Positions 1 to 10,674 of a stretch of 64,000 nt of DNA are shown in pieces (position 1 is the stretch's first letter; each line of letters starts with the position of its first letter). The stretch is from Umezawaea beigongshangensis (GTDB taxonomy: Bacteria; Actinomycetota; Actinomycetes; Mycobacteriales; Pseudonocardiaceae), in assembly GCF_016464305.1 (NCBI RefSeq), contig NZ_JAEIOJ010000010.1:180339-244338 (forward strand), read 5' to 3'. The translations under genes were made by a program, and so were the position numbers. The notes under the pieces were generated by a model. That model saw only the letters and a program-made list of their open reading frames with translations, made no database searches and was not told the origin of the DNA.

Positions 1-8
1 CTGCGGTA

Positions 9-30
9 GCGGGCGGCACGCGCCGCCCGC
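9..30 (-). terminator. Probable terminator hairpin of ilvE
   Basis: A perfect 9-bp inverted repeat (9-17 with 22-30, 4-nt loop) lies just past the ilvE stop codon. There is no U-tract, as is usual in actinomycetes. Confidence 0.5.
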
Positions 31-46
31 CACCGCACGAGCACGC

Positions 47-1147
47 TCAGAGCAGCGTGGTCATCCAGCCGGGGGGAGCCTCGACCGTGCCCTGCTGGAT
101 GCCGGTCAGGTGGGCGCGCAGTCGCCGCGTCACCTCTCCGGTCCGGCCTCCGGCGACGTCGAAGGACCCGTCGGCGTGCTTCACGTGGCCGACGGGGGTG
201 ATCACGGCGGCGGTGCCGCAGGCGAACACCTCCGACAGCTCGCCCGACTCGGCCTTCTTCTCCCACTCCTCGGTGGAGAAGCGCCGCTCCTCCACGCCGT
301 ACCCGAGCTGGGCGGCGAGGCTCAGCAGGGAGTCGCGGGTGATGCCGGGCAGCAGCGACCCGTTCAGCTCCGGCGTGACGACGCGGGCGTCCGCGCCGGT
401 GCCGAGCACGAAGAACAGGTTCATGCCGCCCATCTCCTCGACCCAGCGCCGCTCGATCGCGTCGAGCCAGACGACCTGGTCGCAGCCCTGCTCGGCGGCC
501 TGCGCCTGGGCCAGCAGGGACGCGGCGTAGTTGCCGGCGAACTTGGCCGCGCCGGTGCCGCCGGGCGCGGCCCGCACGTACTCGGTCGACAGCCACACGC
601 TCACCGGCTTGATGCCGCCGGGGAAGTAGGAGCCCGCCGGGGAGGCGATGAGCACGTAGAGGTACTCCTTCGCCGGGCGCACCCCCAGCCCCTTCTCCGT
701 GGAGATCATGAAGGGCCGCAGGTAGAGGGATTCCTCCGGCACGGACGGCACCCACCGCCGGTCCACGGCGAGCAGCTCGCGCAGGGACGCGAGGAACAGC
801 TCGTCGGGCAGCTCGGGCATCGCCATGCGCGCGGCGGAGAGGCGGAAGCGGGCCGCGTTCGCCTCGGGACGGAAGGACGCGATCGTGCCGTCGGGCTGGT
901 GGTAGGCCTTGAGCCCTTCGAAGATCGCCTGGCCGTAGTGCAGCACCATCGCTGCCGGATCCAGTTCCAGCGAGTGGTAGGGCTCGACGGCGGCGCCGTG
1001 CCAGCCCTGATCCGTGTTCCAGCGAATCGTCACCATGTGGTCGGTGAAGTGCCGCCCGAAGCCCGGTGACGCGAGTACCTCCGCCACGCGCTCCGGGGTC
1101 GCCGGTCGCGGGGTGGAGGTCCGGGTGAAAGGCAACGCTGTCGTCAT
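47..1147 (-). CDS. ilvE: Branched-chain-amino-acid aminotransferase
   Basis: A 366-aa class IV aminotransferase that transfers the amino group between glutamate and the keto acids of Leu, Ile and Val in the cytosol. The fold signature FEGLKAY is at about residues 77-83, and the PLP lysine sits in [13 protein letters not shown] (Lys202). A C-terminal [15 protein letters not shown] block completes the family pattern. I chose the ATG at 1147: the open frame continues 42 codons upstream, but that part has no family similarity, and the length from 1147 fits the family. The neighbouring genes are unrelated to branched-chain synthesis, so it looks monocistronic. Confidence 0.95.
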   Translation of the reverse strand: MTTALPFTRTSTPRPATPERVAEVLASPGFGRHFTDHMVTIRWNTDQGWHGAAVEPYHSLELDPAAMVLHYGQAIFEGLKAYHQPDGTIASFRPEANAARFRLSAARMAMPELPDELFLASLRELLAVDRRWVPSVPEESLYLRPFMISTEKGLGVRPAKEYLYVLIASPAGSYFPGGIKPVSVWLSTEYVRAAPGGTGAAKFAGNYAASLLAQAQAAEQGCDQVVWLDAIERRWVEEMGGMNLFFVLGTGADARVVTPELNGSLLPGITRDSLLSLAAQLGYGVEERRFSTEEWEKKAESGELSEVFACGTAAVITPVGHVKHADGSFDVAGGRTGEVTRRLRAHLTGIQQGTVEAPPGWMTTLL

Positions 1148-1260
1148 GGATGCACGGTAGCCGGTGTGCTCACCGGGCGAAATCGTCGTCCCGGTCCTCG
1201 GGCGTCCGACCGTCCGGAAGTGTCCCCGTCCAGGTGAGCGATCTTCTAGGCTGTGCCCTC

Positions 1261-1539
1261 GTGAGCGAACCACGCACCGAGGGCGGCAACGTCAAGATCA
1301 CCCTGCTGGCCGTGCTGGCACCACTGGGCACGGGCCTGCTGCTGCTGGACGCCTACCTCTTCTGGGGCGCGGTGGGCGTCGTGCTCACCACGCTCGCCTG
1401 GGTGTGCTTCCTCGCCTGGTGGCGCGCCAAGCACGGGGAGTTCTTCCCGCGGCACGCCTCGACCACGACGGTGGTCGTGATGGCGGTCATCACGACCCTG
1501 CTGTTCCTGATGTGCCTGGGGGCGGCGCAGCCGAGCTGA
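1261..1539 (+). CDS. Small two-helix membrane protein, unknown function
   Basis: A 92-aa product from the GTG at 1261 ([10 protein letters not shown] start). It has hydrophobic segments at about residues 14-33, 36-52 and 67-87, divided by a short basic loop ([13 protein letters not shown]). I do not recognise a family. Its 3' end overlaps the convergent permease gene by 50 bp. The frame is open further upstream, to 1150, but that extension runs into the ilvE promoter region and looks non-coding. Confidence 0.6.
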   Translation: MSEPRTEGGNVKITLLAVLAPLGTGLLLLDAYLFWGAVGVVLTTLAWVCFLAWWRAKHGEFFPRHASTTTVVVMAVITTLLFLMCLGAAQPS

Positions 1540-2827
1540 CCAGCCGCGCCCGGCGGCGGACGCCCAGGGCCGAGCACAGTCCCGTCAGCGCGGTGCCGGC
1601 CGCCACCGCCGAGAACGTCACGAGCAGCGCGTGCACCGGCAGGCTCATCGCGAGCAGCACCGACAGCCCTAGCCCCGCGCACGCGGTGCGCAGGGGCCAC
1701 GTGTGGTCCTCCTGGAGCAGGATGCGCGCGGCCGCGTTGGAGAACGCGTGGTGGAACAGCGTGCCGCACGCGCCGACGGCGAGCGCCTGCGCCGGGGTGA
1801 GCAGGACCAGCGCGAGGACGGCACCGGCCGCGGTGAGCAGGTCCAGCCGCCACGGCCGGCGCGCGGCGGCGAGGCGCGGCGGCAGGTCGCCGTTCCCGGC
1901 CATGGCGGCGAGGGTGCGGCGGTTGCCGGCGAACAGGGCGTGCAGCGCGGACACGGCGGCCACTCCGGCGGCGAACTGCACCAGCGGCACGAGCCAGGCG
2001 GCGTCGGCGGCGTTCGTGGCGTCGCGCAGCGGGGCGGGCGACAGGGCCAGGCGCGCGGTGCCGAGCTGGTGCTGGAGCGCGGCGAGCACACCGAGGACGA
2101 CGAGCAGGGTGATGCCGACGAGCACGGGGACGGCGACGCGCAACCGGCGTGCCGAGAACACCGGGTCACCGGCGACCGGCGCGGTGATCCGCTCGAACCC
2201 GGTGAACGCGACGACCATCAGCCCGGCCGCTCCCACCAGCTCGGCGGGGGTGTCGGGTGCCGGTGGCGCCGCCGGGGGCGGCGCGACGGAGAAGCACAGC
2301 AGCACGACGAGCAGCAGCACGACGACGACGAACGCGGCGGCCACCCGGCTCGCGCGGGTGCTCCAGCGCAGCCCGGCCGCCCCGAGGGCGGCGGTGCCTC
2401 CGAGCACGGCGAGCGCGGCGGTCCACCGCTGGTCGGGGAAGACGTGCTCGGCGAACGCGGCGGCGAGCGCGGCGGCCACGCCCGCGCGGCCGACGAGGAA
2501 CGCGCTGCCGCCGATGCGGGCGGGCCACGCGCCGAGGTGGTTGCGGACGTGCCCGTAGCCGCCTCCGGCTCCGGGGTCGACCCGGTGCTGGTCGGCGCTG
2601 GAGAACGCGCAGCAGAGCGCGGTGAGCGCGGCGAGCAGCACGGCGGGCAGGGCCGGTCGACCGGCGAGCGCGGTGGCGGTGGCCGGACCGAGGAGGACCC
2701 CGACGCCGAGCACGGCGCCGAGCCCGAGCGCCACGGCGGTGGTCGTGCTCCTGGACTCCGGGGACGCGCGGACCGCGCCGGTGGGCGTGAGCGTCACGTC
2801 TACACAGTCGCAGATCATCCGGTGCAC
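1490..2827 (-). CDS. APC-superfamily amino acid permease
   Basis: A 445-aa integral membrane protein with about 12 hydrophobic segments. The N-terminal helix ALGLGAVLGVGVLLGPATA is the APC glycine-rich TM1 consensus, and GGGYGHVRNHLGAWPARIGG matches the TM3 region. GLMVVAFTGFERITAP is the conserved TM6 region, so it is likely a cation- or exchange-driven amino acid importer. Substrate cannot be read from sequence. The start may be GTG 2827, ATG 2818 or GTG 2797; the first helix begins well after all three. The C-terminus overlaps the small convergent gene by 50 bp. Confidence 0.8.
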   Translation of the reverse strand: MHRMICDCVDVTLTPTGAVRASPESRSTTTAVALGLGAVLGVGVLLGPATATALAGRPALPAVLLAALTALCCAFSSADQHRVDPGAGGGYGHVRNHLGAWPARIGGSAFLVGRAGVAAALAAAFAEHVFPDQRWTAALAVLGGTAALGAAGLRWSTRASRVAAAFVVVVLLLVVLLCFSVAPPPAAPPAPDTPAELVGAAGLMVVAFTGFERITAPVAGDPVFSARRLRVAVPVLVGITLLVVLGVLAALQHQLGTARLALSPAPLRDATNAADAAWLVPLVQFAAGVAAVSALHALFAGNRRTLAAMAGNGDLPPRLAAARRPWRLDLLTAAGAVLALVLLTPAQALAVGACGTLFHHAFSNAAARILLQEDHTWPLRTACAGLGLSVLLAMSLPVHALLVTFSAVAAGTALTGLCSALGVRRRARLVSSAAPPPGTSGTAGS

Positions 2828-2993
2828 GGGTAACCACCCCGCCGAACGACCTTCTACCGAGGTTCTGATTACTGTCAGCTATTAACAGCGCCCGCAACAA
2901 CCACAGACCGTCCGTGGCGCTTAGCATGCGTCACCATCCGCATTCGTTCCCGATGCACACACCAGTCTCGGGAGAACCGCCAAGGAGCAGTAC

Positions 2994-4490
2994 GTGACAG
3001 CGCCGAAGCTGGCCCTCACCGACAGTGACCTCCACTCCAGCAAGGTCGACGCCCTCGTGATCGGCACGGTCCAGGGTGCCGGCGGACTGGAGCTGGCCGC
3101 CGGAGCGGAGACCGTCGACGCGGCCTTCGACGGCTCGCTGACCGACGTCCTCGCCACCCTCGGCGCCACCGGCAAGGCGGAGGAGGTCGTGAAGCTCCCG
3201 TCGCTGGGCAGGGTGACCGCGCCCCTGGTGATCGCGGTCGGCCTCGGCAAGCCCGACGCCGACGGCACGGTCGGCGAGGAGCGGGTCCGCCGCGCCTCCG
3301 GCGCCGCCGCTCGCGCGCTCGGCGGCAAGAAGCGCGCCGCCACCGCCTTGTCGGCCCTGCACCTCGGCGCGGCCGTGGAGGGCACGCTGCTGGGCGCGTA
3401 CTCGTTCACCGCGTACAAGTCCGAGCCCGGCGACGGCCCGGTCGCCAGGGTCGACCTCGTCACCCCGGCCGAGGGCACCAAGCGCGCGCACACCGCCGCG
3501 CTGAAGGCCGCCACCGCCATCGCCGAGGCCGTCACCACGGCCCGCGACCTGGTCAACACCCCGCCGAACGACCTGTACCCCGGCTCCTTCGCCGACCGCG
3601 CCGCCGAACTGGGCCGGTCCGTCGGCCTGGAGGTCGAGGTCCTCGACGAGAAGGCCCTGCGCAAGGGCGGTTTCGGCGGCATCCTCGGCGTCGGCGCGGG
3701 CTCGACCCGCCAGCCGCGCCTGGTGCGCCTGAGCTACCGGGGCTCGAAGACCGGCAAGAAGGTCGCGCTCGTCGGCAAGGGCATCACGTTCGACACCGGC
3801 GGCATCTCGATCAAGCCCGCCGGCGGCATGGACGAGATGACCTCGGACATGTCCGGCGCGGCCGCCGTCGTCGCCGCCGTCGTGCTGGCCGCGAAGCTCA
3901 AGTACCCGCTGGAGGTCACCGCCACGGTGCCCATGGCGGAGAACATGCCCTCCGGCGCCGCCTACCGTCCCGGCGACGTGCTGACCATGTACGGCGGCAA
4001 GACCGTCGAGGTCCTCAACACCGACGCCGAGGGCAGGCTCATCCTGGCCGACGCGATCGTGCGCGCCTGCGAGGACGGCCCGGACTACCTGATCGAGACC
4101 GCCACGCTGACCGGCGCGCAGGTCGTGGCGCTGGGCAAGCGCACCGCGGGCGTCATGGGCTCCGACGAGTTCCGCGACCGGGTGGCCGCCACCGGCACCG
4201 CCGTGGGCGAGAGCGCGTGGGCCATGCCGCTGCCCGAGGAGCTGCGCGGTGACCTCGACTCCCGCCTGGCCGACCTCGCGAACGTCACCGGCCACCGCTG
4301 GGGCGGGATGCTCGCCGCCGGGATCTTCCTGCGCGAGTTCGTCGCCGAGGGCGTCCAGTGGGCGCACGTCGACATCGCGGGCCCGGCGTACAACTCCGGC
4401 GGCCCGCACGGGTACACCGGCAAGGGCGGTACCGGCACTCCGGTCCGCACCATCGCCGCCGTGCTCGCGGACATCGCGGCCAACGGCTGA
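2994..4490 (+). CDS. pepA: Leucyl aminopeptidase (M17 family)
   Basis: A 498-aa cytosolic metallo-aminopeptidase that releases N-terminal residues from peptides. The C-terminal catalytic half holds the M17 signature [14 protein letters not shown], the metal/catalytic lysine region [15 protein letters not shown] and the DMSGAAAV segment. The N-terminal half is the regulatory Macro-like domain. Translation starts at GTG 2994 behind a purine-rich AAGGAG. It appears to be transcribed alone and ends at a strong hairpin. Full length; no anomalies seen. Confidence 0.95.
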   Translation: MTAPKLALTDSDLHSSKVDALVIGTVQGAGGLELAAGAETVDAAFDGSLTDVLATLGATGKAEEVVKLPSLGRVTAPLVIAVGLGKPDADGTVGEERVRRASGAAARALGGKKRAATALSALHLGAAVEGTLLGAYSFTAYKSEPGDGPVARVDLVTPAEGTKRAHTAALKAATAIAEAVTTARDLVNTPPNDLYPGSFADRAAELGRSVGLEVEVLDEKALRKGGFGGILGVGAGSTRQPRLVRLSYRGSKTGKKVALVGKGITFDTGGISIKPAGGMDEMTSDMSGAAAVVAAVVLAAKLKYPLEVTATVPMAENMPSGAAYRPGDVLTMYGGKTVEVLNTDAEGRLILADAIVRACEDGPDYLIETATLTGAQVVALGKRTAGVMGSDEFRDRVAATGTAVGESAWAMPLPEELRGDLDSRLADLANVTGHRWGGMLAAGIFLREFVAEGVQWAHVDIAGPAYNSGGPHGYTGKGGTGTPVRTIAAVLADIAANG

Positions 4491-4497
4491 TCACCCG

Positions 4498-4536
4498 GCG
4501 GACACCGTCCGGCCGGCGCGGCCGGGCGGTGTCCGC
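4498..4536. terminator. Bidirectional terminator between pepA and the convergent gene
   Basis: A 17-bp stem (4498-4514 with 4520-4536) with one mismatch and a 5-nt loop lies between two converging stop codons, so it can serve both strands. Confidence 0.65.
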
Positions 4537-4545
4537 AGTGGACGG

Positions 4546-4872
4546 TCAGTTCCCCGGCGCCCGCTTGTTGCGAGCCGTCCAGTCGCGCATCCGCTGCGGG
4601 TAGCCGACCAGCCCGGCGTCGTAGACCGGGATGCCGAGTTCGCGCGCCAGCTTCTTCGCGCCCCCGCTGCCGTCGACGCGCCTGCGGGTCCACTCGCCGT
4701 CGTGAGCGACGAGCACCACAGTGGTGTCCGTCACGGTCGTCCTCGGCTCCACGAACGCCTCGACCCCCCGGCGCTCGGCCGCCCAGCTCCGCAGGTGACC
4801 GGTGTCCTGCGAGGAGGACGTGCGGAGCACCCCCGGACGCGGTTTCCTGCGCAAACGATCCCAGAGCCCCAC
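4546..4872 (-). CDS. Conserved small protein, unknown function
   Basis: A 108-aa product from the GTG at 4872 (VGLWDRLRRKP). It is soluble, with a basic N-terminus, and ends in an alpha/beta segment (VVLVAHDGEWTRR, KKLARELGIPVYDAGLVGYPQRMRDW). The GIPVYD..LVGYPQRMRDW region looks like a conserved actinobacterial motif, but I cannot name the family. It converges on pepA. An ATG-led extension to 4905 is possible, but its Gly/Arg-rich composition argues against it. Confidence 0.65.
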   Translation of the reverse strand: MGLWDRLRRKPRPGVLRTSSSQDTGHLRSWAAERRGVEAFVEPRTTVTDTTVVLVAHDGEWTRRRVDGSGGAKKLARELGIPVYDAGLVGYPQRMRDWTARNKRAPGN

Positions 4873-5087
4873 GGGCCCACCTCCTCGGGCGCGACGGCCC
4901 CCCATCGTGCCAGCGGGCCCGTCAAGCCCGCCTCAAGCCGCCGTGACGCGACCCGCTCGCCGACGGGGCGCGTCGAAGCACGTCGGCCGGTAGTGACAAG
5001 ATGGCCTCATTACGCGCGCACCCGCGCGTGAGCGAGAGCAGATCTACCCGCACCGAAGAAGCCAACGTTGCCTGTCGAGGAGAATCC

Positions 5088-6458
5088 GTGACCGACACGA
5101 CCGCCGACCTCGTCATCCTGGGCGGTGGCTCCGGCGGCTACGCCTGCGCCTTCCGCGCGGCGGAGCTGGGTCTGTCCGTCGTCCTGGTCGAGAAGGACAA
5201 GCTGGGCGGCACCTGCCTGCACCGGGGGTGCATCCCGACCAAGGCGCTGCTGCACGCCGCCGAGGTCGCGGACAACGTCCGCGAGGGCGACCAGTTCGGC
5301 GTCAGGGCCAGCCTGGAGGGCATCGACGTCGCCGGCGTCAACTCGTACAAGGACGGCGTGGTCAGCAGGCTCTACAAGGGTTTGCAGGGCCTGGCCAAGG
5401 CGAACAAGGTCACCCTCGTCGAGGGCACGGGCACCTTCGTCGGCCCGAACACCGTCGTGGTCGACGGCCAGCGCTACACCGGTCGCAACGTGGTCCTGGC
5501 GACCGGGTCCTACGCCAAGAGCCTGCCCGGTCTGGAGATCGGCGGTCGCGTGATCACCAGCGACCAGGCCCTGAACCTGGACCACGTGCCGGAGAAGGTC
5601 GTCGTGCTCGGCGGCGGCGTCATCGGTGTCGAGTTCGCGAGCGTGTGGCGCTCCTTCGGCGCCGACGTCACGATCGTCGAGGCCCTCCCCCGCCTGGTCC
5701 CCGCCGAGGACGAGTACGCCTCCAAGCAGCTCGAACGCGCGTTCCGCCGCCGCGGCATCACCTTCAAGACCGGCGTCCGGTTCACCGGCGCGACCCAGAC
5801 CGACACCGGCGTCTCGGTGAGCCTGGAGTCCGGCGACCAGCTCGACGCCGACCTGCTGCTCGTGGCCGTCGGCCGCGGCCCCAACACCGCGGGCCACGGC
5901 TACGAGGAGGCCGGCGTGCAGATCGACCGCGGCTTCGTGGTCACCGACGAGCGCCTGCGCACGACCCTGCCGAACGTCTACGCGGTCGGCGACGTCGTGC
6001 ACGGCCTCCAGCTCGCCCACCGCGGTTTCCAGCAGGGCATCTTCGTGGCCGAGGAGATCGCGGGGCAGAACCCGAAGGTGATCGACGAGTCGGGCATCCC
6101 CAGGGTCACCTACTGCAAGCCCGAGGTGGCGTCGGTCGGCCTGACCGAGGCGGCCGCCAAGGAGAAGTACGGTTCGGCGGAGACGTTCGTCTACGACCTC
6201 GCCGGCAACGGCAAGTCCCAGATCCTGAAGACCGCGGGCGGCATCAAGCTCGTCAAGGCTCCGGACGGCCCCGTCGTCGGGATCACGATGGTCGGCGAGC
6301 GGGTCGGCGAGCTGATCGGAGAGGCGCAGCTGATCTACAGCTGGGAAGCTCACCCCGAGGACGTGGCTCCGCTGATCCACGCCCACCCGACCCAGACAGA
6401 AGCCCTCGGCGAGGCATTCCTCGCCCTGGCCGGCAAGCCGCTGCACGTGCACGGCTGA
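5088..6458 (+). CDS. lpd: Dihydrolipoyl dehydrogenase (E3)
   Basis: A 456-aa flavoprotein that reoxidises dihydrolipoamide on E2 with NAD+. The FAD dinucleotide motif [10 protein letters not shown] is at residues 12-21. The redox-active disulfide is in [11 protein letters not shown] (Cys43/Cys48). The NAD-binding [10 protein letters not shown], the second FAD motif VYAVGDV and the C-terminal [14 protein letters not shown] with the catalytic His-Glu pair are all present. The GTG at 5088 follows GAGGAG by 6 nt and gives the family N-terminus; the frame is open 29 codons further upstream. It lies 55 bp before sucB, so E3 and E2 are probably co-transcribed. Confidence 0.97.
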   Translation: MTDTTADLVILGGGSGGYACAFRAAELGLSVVLVEKDKLGGTCLHRGCIPTKALLHAAEVADNVREGDQFGVRASLEGIDVAGVNSYKDGVVSRLYKGLQGLAKANKVTLVEGTGTFVGPNTVVVDGQRYTGRNVVLATGSYAKSLPGLEIGGRVITSDQALNLDHVPEKVVVLGGGVIGVEFASVWRSFGADVTIVEALPRLVPAEDEYASKQLERAFRRRGITFKTGVRFTGATQTDTGVSVSLESGDQLDADLLLVAVGRGPNTAGHGYEEAGVQIDRGFVVTDERLRTTLPNVYAVGDVVHGLQLAHRGFQQGIFVAEEIAGQNPKVIDESGIPRVTYCKPEVASVGLTEAAAKEKYGSAETFVYDLAGNGKSQILKTAGGIKLVKAPDGPVVGITMVGERVGELIGEAQLIYSWEAHPEDVAPLIHAHPTQTEALGEAFLALAGKPLHVHG

Positions 6459-6513
6459 CCGTCGAACACAAGTCAGCCGAACGAGCAACACGAGCACGAG
6501 GAGTCAGCGAACG

Positions 6514-8274
6514 ATGGCCTTCTCCGTCCAGATGCCGGCACTAGGCGAGAGCGTTACCGAGGGAACAGTCACCAGGTGGCTGAAGCAGGAGGGCGACACC
6601 GTCGAGGTCGACGAGCCCTTGCTGGAGGTCTCCACCGACAAGGTCGACACCGAGATCCCCTCCCCCGCGGCCGGTGTGCTTCAGAAGATCGTCGCCCAGG
6701 AGGACGACACCGTCGAGGTCGGCGGCGAGCTCGCCGTGATCGGTGACGGTGCCGGCGGCGACTCCGCCCCGGAGCCCGCGCAGGAGTCCCGGCCCGAGGC
6801 CGAGCCGGAGCCCGAGGCTCCCGCTCAGCAGGAGGCCCCCGCCGAGGAGGCTCCCCAGCAGGAGTCCGCGTCCTCCGGCGGCGGTTCCGCCGAGGGCACC
6901 CCGGTCACGATGCCCGCGCTCGGCGAGAGCGTCACCGAGGGCACCGTCACCCGGTGGCTCAAGCAGGTCGGCGACTCCGTCGAGGTCGACGAGGCCCTGC
7001 TGGAGGTCTCCACCGACAAGGTCGACACCGAGATCCCGTCCCCCGTGGCCGGGACGCTGCTGGAGATCAACGCCGAGGAGGACGCGACCGTCGAGGTCGG
7101 CGGTCAGCTCGCGGTGATCGGCTCGGGTTCCCCGGCTCCGAAGGCCGAGGCACCGAAGCCCGCTCCGGCTCCCGCCGAGGAGAAGCCGAAGCAGCAGGAA
7201 GCCCCGAAGCAGGAGGCTCCGAAGCAGGAAGCCGCCGAGGAGGCTCCGAAGCCCGCTCCGCAGGCCCAGGCGGCCCCGAAGCAGGAGGCTCCCGCGGCGC
7301 AGCAGCAGTCGAACGGCGAGTCCAGCGGCGCCCCGTACGTGACGCCGCTGGTGCGCAAGCTCGCCACGGAGAACGGCATCGACCTGGGCTCGCTCACGGG
7401 CACCGGCGTCGGTGGGCGCATCCGCAAGCAGGACGTGCTCGCGGCCGTCGAGGAGGCCAAGAAGGCCGCCGAGGCGCCGAAGCAGGCTCCGGCCGCGGCG
7501 GCCCCGCAGCGTGCGGCGGCTCCGGCCGCCCGTCCCGCCGACACCAGCGGCCTGCGCGGCAGCGTGCAGAAGCTGCCCAGGCTCCGCCAGATCGTGGCGC
7601 AGCGCACCCGCGAGTCGCTCCAGATGTCCGCGCAGCTCACGCAGGTGTTCGAGGTGGACGTCACCAAGATCGCCCGCCTGCGCAACCGCGCGAAGGCCGC
7701 CTTCGAGCAGCGCGAGGGCGTCAAGCTGACGTTCCTGCCGTTCTTCGCGAAGGCGACCGTCGAGGCGCTCAAGCAGCACCCCGTGCTGAACGCGTCCATC
7801 GACGAGGAGGCCAAGCAGGTCACCTACCACGGCGCCGAGCACCTGGGCATCGCGGTCGACACCGAGCGCGGCCTGCTCAACGCCGTGATCCACGGCGCCG
7901 GTGACCTGAACCTGGCCGGGCTGGCGCACAACATCGCCGACCTGGCCGCGCGCACCCGCGCGAACAAGGTCACCCCGGACGAGCTGTCCGGCGGCACGTT
8001 CTCGCTGACCAACCTGGGCAGCAACGGCGCGCTGTTCGACACCCCGATCATCCAGCAGCCGCAGGTCGGCATCCTGGGCGTCGGCGTGGTGAAGAAGCGG
8101 GCCGTGGTCATCACCGACGAGAACGGCGACGACACCATCGCGATCCGCTCGATGGCGTACCTCGCGCTGACCTACGACCACCGCCTGGTCGACGGCGCGG
8201 ACGCGGGCCGGTTCCTCACCACGGTGAAGAACCGCCTGGAGGAGGGCGCGTTCGAGGCCGACCTCGGTCTCTGA
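6514..8274 (+). CDS. sucB: Dihydrolipoamide acyltransferase E2 with two lipoyl domains
   Basis: A 586-aa core of the pyruvate/2-oxoglutarate dehydrogenase complexes. The first lipoyl domain is at 1-80 (lipoyl Lys43 in [12 protein letters not shown]) and the second at about 127-205 (Lys169, same motif). Long Ala/Pro/Glu/Gln linkers follow, then a peripheral subunit-binding domain at about 273-315 ([16 protein letters not shown]) and a C-terminal acyltransferase with DHRLVDG (His556, Asp560). In actinobacteria this protein usually serves the PDH as well as the OGDH complex (DlaT/SucB), so the symbol is a convention. Linker repeats of PKQEAP make the gene locally repetitive. Confidence 0.95.
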   Translation: MAFSVQMPALGESVTEGTVTRWLKQEGDTVEVDEPLLEVSTDKVDTEIPSPAAGVLQKIVAQEDDTVEVGGELAVIGDGAGGDSAPEPAQESRPEAEPEPEAPAQQEAPAEEAPQQESASSGGGSAEGTPVTMPALGESVTEGTVTRWLKQVGDSVEVDEALLEVSTDKVDTEIPSPVAGTLLEINAEEDATVEVGGQLAVIGSGSPAPKAEAPKPAPAPAEEKPKQQEAPKQEAPKQEAAEEAPKPAPQAQAAPKQEAPAAQQQSNGESSGAPYVTPLVRKLATENGIDLGSLTGTGVGGRIRKQDVLAAVEEAKKAAEAPKQAPAAAAPQRAAAPAARPADTSGLRGSVQKLPRLRQIVAQRTRESLQMSAQLTQVFEVDVTKIARLRNRAKAAFEQREGVKLTFLPFFAKATVEALKQHPVLNASIDEEAKQVTYHGAEHLGIAVDTERGLLNAVIHGAGDLNLAGLAHNIADLAARTRANKVTPDELSGGTFSLTNLGSNGALFDTPIIQQPQVGILGVGVVKKRAVVITDENGDDTIAIRSMAYLALTYDHRLVDGADAGRFLTTVKNRLEEGAFEADLGL

Positions 8275-8293
8275 CCACCCCGTTCGTCACGAG

Positions 8294-8326
8294 GAGCCCC
8301 CGGTGCGCGTCCCGCGCCGGGGGCTC
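8294..8326 (+). terminator. Terminator after lpd-sucB
   Basis: A 10-bp perfect stem (8294-8303 with 8317-8326) extended inward by further GC pairing, and followed by TTCC. It lies 20 bp past the sucB stop. Confidence 0.7.
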
Positions 8327-8379
8327 TTCCACACCCGTCCTGCTGTGCGAGCGGACCACCTCTGGGAGACGATCGAGAC

Positions 8380-9270
8380 ATGCGCATCGTGATCGCCGGA
8401 TCGTCGGGGCTGATCGGCACGAGCCTGGTCGCGTCGTTGCGGGGCCGGGGGCACGAGGTCCTCCGCCTCGTGCGCCGCCGTCCGGCCGCGCCCGACGAGC
8501 GCGGCTGGAACCCCCCGGCGGACCGGATCGACGACGACGCGCTCGCGGGCGCGGACGCCGTGGTGAACCTGTGCGGCGCGGGCGTCGGCGACAAGCGCTG
8601 GACCGACGCGCGCAAGCAGGTGCTGCGCGACAGCCGCACGGTCCCGACCGAGGTGCTGGCCTCCGCGGTCGCCGAGCAGGGGGTTCCGGTGCTGGTCAAC
8701 TCCTCCGCGATCGGCTACTACGGCGACACGGGGCCGCGGGCCGTCGACGAGACCGCCGCTCCCGGCAGCGGGTTCCTGGCCGACCTGTGCCGCGAGTGGG
8801 AGGCCGCGACGGCGCCGGCGCGACAGGCCGGCGCGCGCGTGGTGCTGCTGCGCACGGGCGTCGTGATCTCCCCGTCCGGCGGGCTGTTCGGCAAGCTGAA
8901 GCCGCTGTTCTCGCTGTTCCTGGGCGGCAGGCTCGGCAGCGGCGAGCAGTACGTGCCGTGGATCTCGCTGGACGACGCGACGACGGCGATCCGCTTCGCG
9001 ATCGAGCAGGACGGCTTGCGCGGTCCGGTGAACCTGACCGGGCCGATGCCGGTGACGAACGCCGAGTTCACCGCTGTCGTGGCGCGGGTCGTGGGGCGTC
9101 CGGCGCCGTGGGTGGTGCCGGGGTTCGCGCTGAAGGCTGCCCTGGGCGGGTTCGCGGAGGAGGCCGTGCTGACGGGGCAGCGCGCCGTGCCGCGAGCGCT
9201 GGAGGACGCCGGTTTCCCGTTCCTGCACCCGACGCTGGACTCGGCGGTGCGCGCAGCGGTGGGTGCGTGA
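8380..9270 (+). CDS. TIGR01777-type NAD(P)-binding epimerase (SDR39U1-like)
   Basis: A 296-aa extended-SDR protein. The N-terminus MRIVIAGSSGLIGTSLVASLRGRGHEV is the nucleotide-binding fold, and VVNLCGAGVGDKRWTDARKQVLRDSR is the hallmark of the TIGR01777/YfcH subfamily. The C-terminal DUF1731-like block AVPRALEDAGFPFLHPTLDSAV is also present. Physiological substrate is unknown for the family. It overlaps the next gene by 3 nt, so the two are translationally coupled. The run epimerase, PAP2, lipB looks like one operon. Confidence 0.9.
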   Translation: MRIVIAGSSGLIGTSLVASLRGRGHEVLRLVRRRPAAPDERGWNPPADRIDDDALAGADAVVNLCGAGVGDKRWTDARKQVLRDSRTVPTEVLASAVAEQGVPVLVNSSAIGYYGDTGPRAVDETAAPGSGFLADLCREWEAATAPARQAGARVVLLRTGVVISPSGGLFGKLKPLFSLFLGGRLGSGEQYVPWISLDDATTAIRFAIEQDGLRGPVNLTGPMPVTNAEFTAVVARVVGRPAPWVVPGFALKAALGGFAEEAVLTGQRAVPRALEDAGFPFLHPTLDSAVRAAVGA

Positions 9271-9884
9271 GCCGGGTCGCCGTCGCGGGACTCGGCGCGG
9301 TTCTGCTGGGTTGCTCGGTGCTGCTCGGCGTGCTGGTGCACGACGCGCCACCGGCGCTGGACGCGACGGTCACGAGGGCCGCGCTGGAGCACCGCACGCG
9401 CCCGCTCGTCGTGGTGTCGTCGTGGATCAGCTTCGTGCTGAGTCCAGGCTCTGCGCTGATCGCGGTGCTCGCCCTGGGGGTGCGGACGGTGCTGGCGCGC
9501 GACGCGCTGCTGCTGCGCTGCACCGTGCTGTTCGGGCTGTGCTGGAGCACGCTGCTGGCCCGCTACTGCTACCAGCGGGTGCGGCCGGTCGACTTCCCGA
9601 AGTGGAGCTATCCCAGCGGGCACGTGACGGCGGTGACCTCGGCGGCGTTCACCGCGGTGGTGCTGTGCGCGTGGCTCGCCCGCCGGTGGCTGCGGGCCGC
9701 GGTGGCACTGGCGGTGACGGCGGTGGCGCTGACCGCGGCGAGCCGGGTGGTGCTCCAGATGCACTGGCCGACCGACACGGCCGGTGCCGTGCTGGGCGTA
9801 ACGGGCGCGGGCCTGCTGGCGTCGGCGGCGCTCGGACTGCTGCCGCACGGGCGTAGTCTCGGCGTTCGTGACGACCGGTTCTGA
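9267..9884 (+). CDS. PAP2-family membrane phosphatase
   Basis: A 205-aa integral membrane protein starting at GTG 9267, which overlaps the epimerase stop (GTGA). The three phosphatase motifs are in order: RYCYQRVRP (K/R-x6-RP type), YPSGH, and [12 protein letters not shown] (SR-x5-H). Around five membrane segments surround them. It probably dephosphorylates a lipid phosphate such as phosphatidate or undecaprenyl pyrophosphate on the outer face. It overlaps lipB by 17 nt. Substrate is not readable from sequence. Confidence 0.88.
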   Translation: MSRVAVAGLGAVLLGCSVLLGVLVHDAPPALDATVTRAALEHRTRPLVVVSSWISFVLSPGSALIAVLALGVRTVLARDALLLRCTVLFGLCWSTLLARYCYQRVRPVDFPKWSYPSGHVTAVTSAAFTAVVLCAWLARRWLRAAVALAVTAVALTAASRVVLQMHWPTDTAGAVLGVTGAGLLASAALGLLPHGRSLGVRDDRF

Positions 9885-10614
9885 CAAGTCCTGCCGCAGC
9901 TCCAGCGATCCCGTCGAGGTGCGCGAGCTGGGCACGATCGAGTACCAGGCGGCCTGGGACGTGCAGCGCGAGCTGGTGGAGGCCCGCGCGGCGGGCGAGC
10001 GGGGCGACACCCTGCTGCTGCTGGAGCACCCGCCCGTCTACACGTGCGGGCGACGCACCGCGGACGACGAGCGGCCCGTCGGCGGCGACACCCCGGTGAT
10101 CGACGTCGATCGCGGCGGCAAGATCACCTGGCACGGGCCGGGCCAGCTCGTCGGCTACCCGATCGTGGGGCTGACCGAGCCGCTGGACGTCGTGCAGTAC
10201 GTGCGGCGGCTGGAGCAGGCCCTGATCGAGGTGTGCGACCGGCTGGGCGTGCGCACCGGCCGGGTGGAGGGCCGCAGCGGTGTGTGGATTCCCGCCGACG
10301 ACCGCGGGGTGGAGCGCAAGGTCGCCGCCATCGGCATCCGCGTGCAGCGCGGGGTGACCATGCACGGCTTCGAGATCAACTGCAACGCCGACCTGGCCGC
10401 GTTCGGCGACATCGTCCCGTGCGGCATCCGCGACGCGGGCGTGGCGTCGCTGTCGCACGAGCTGGGACGCGACGTGACCGTGGCGGAGGTGCTGCCGATG
10501 GCGCGCGACGCGGTGCTGGCCGCGCTGGACGGCTCGCTGCCGATCACCGACCGCACGCTGCCGAGGCCGGAACCGGCCGCCGCGGGCGTCACCTTCGCGG
10601 TGCGGGCCGGCTGA
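9868..10614 (+). CDS. lipB: Octanoyl-ACP:protein N-octanoyltransferase
   Basis: A 248-aa enzyme that moves octanoate from acyl carrier protein to lipoyl domains, the first step of lipoate assembly. It has the [17 protein letters not shown] motif, the catalytic Lys151 in ERKVAAIG and the thioester Cys185 in IVPCGI. The start is GTG 9868, inside the end of the PAP2 gene. The acceptor E2 gene (sucB) is 1.6 kb upstream and lipA is 5 kb downstream on the same strand. Confidence 0.96.
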   Translation: MTTGSDKSCRSSSDPVEVRELGTIEYQAAWDVQRELVEARAAGERGDTLLLLEHPPVYTCGRRTADDERPVGGDTPVIDVDRGGKITWHGPGQLVGYPIVGLTEPLDVVQYVRRLEQALIEVCDRLGVRTGRVEGRSGVWIPADDRGVERKVAAIGIRVQRGVTMHGFEINCNADLAAFGDIVPCGIRDAGVASLSHELGRDVTVAEVLPMARDAVLAALDGSLPITDRTLPRPEPAAAGVTFAVRAG

Positions 10615-10628
10615 CAGCACGTCCCCGT

Positions 10629-10666
10629 CCCCTCTAGTATTCCGTAATTACGGAATACTAGAGGGG
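10629..10666. promoter_or_regulatory. Perfect 38-bp palindrome: likely operator
   Basis: Bases 10629-10647 are the exact reverse complement of 10648-10666. The core is AT-rich (TATTCCGTAATTACGGAATA), in strong contrast to the surrounding GC-rich DNA, which suggests a protein-binding site and not a terminator. It ends 8 bp before the GTG of the serine hydrolase gene, and its right arm supplies the GAGGGG ribosome-binding site. The ArsR-like regulator two genes down is the obvious candidate ligand (inference). Confidence 0.75.
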
Positions 10667-10674
10667 AGTTCCTC

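Noticed and set aside
1703..2833. Long plus-strand open frame opposite the APC permease
   Set aside because: Its translation is Gly/Arg/Glu-rich with no domain; it is the complement of a membrane protein gene with helix-patterned codons.
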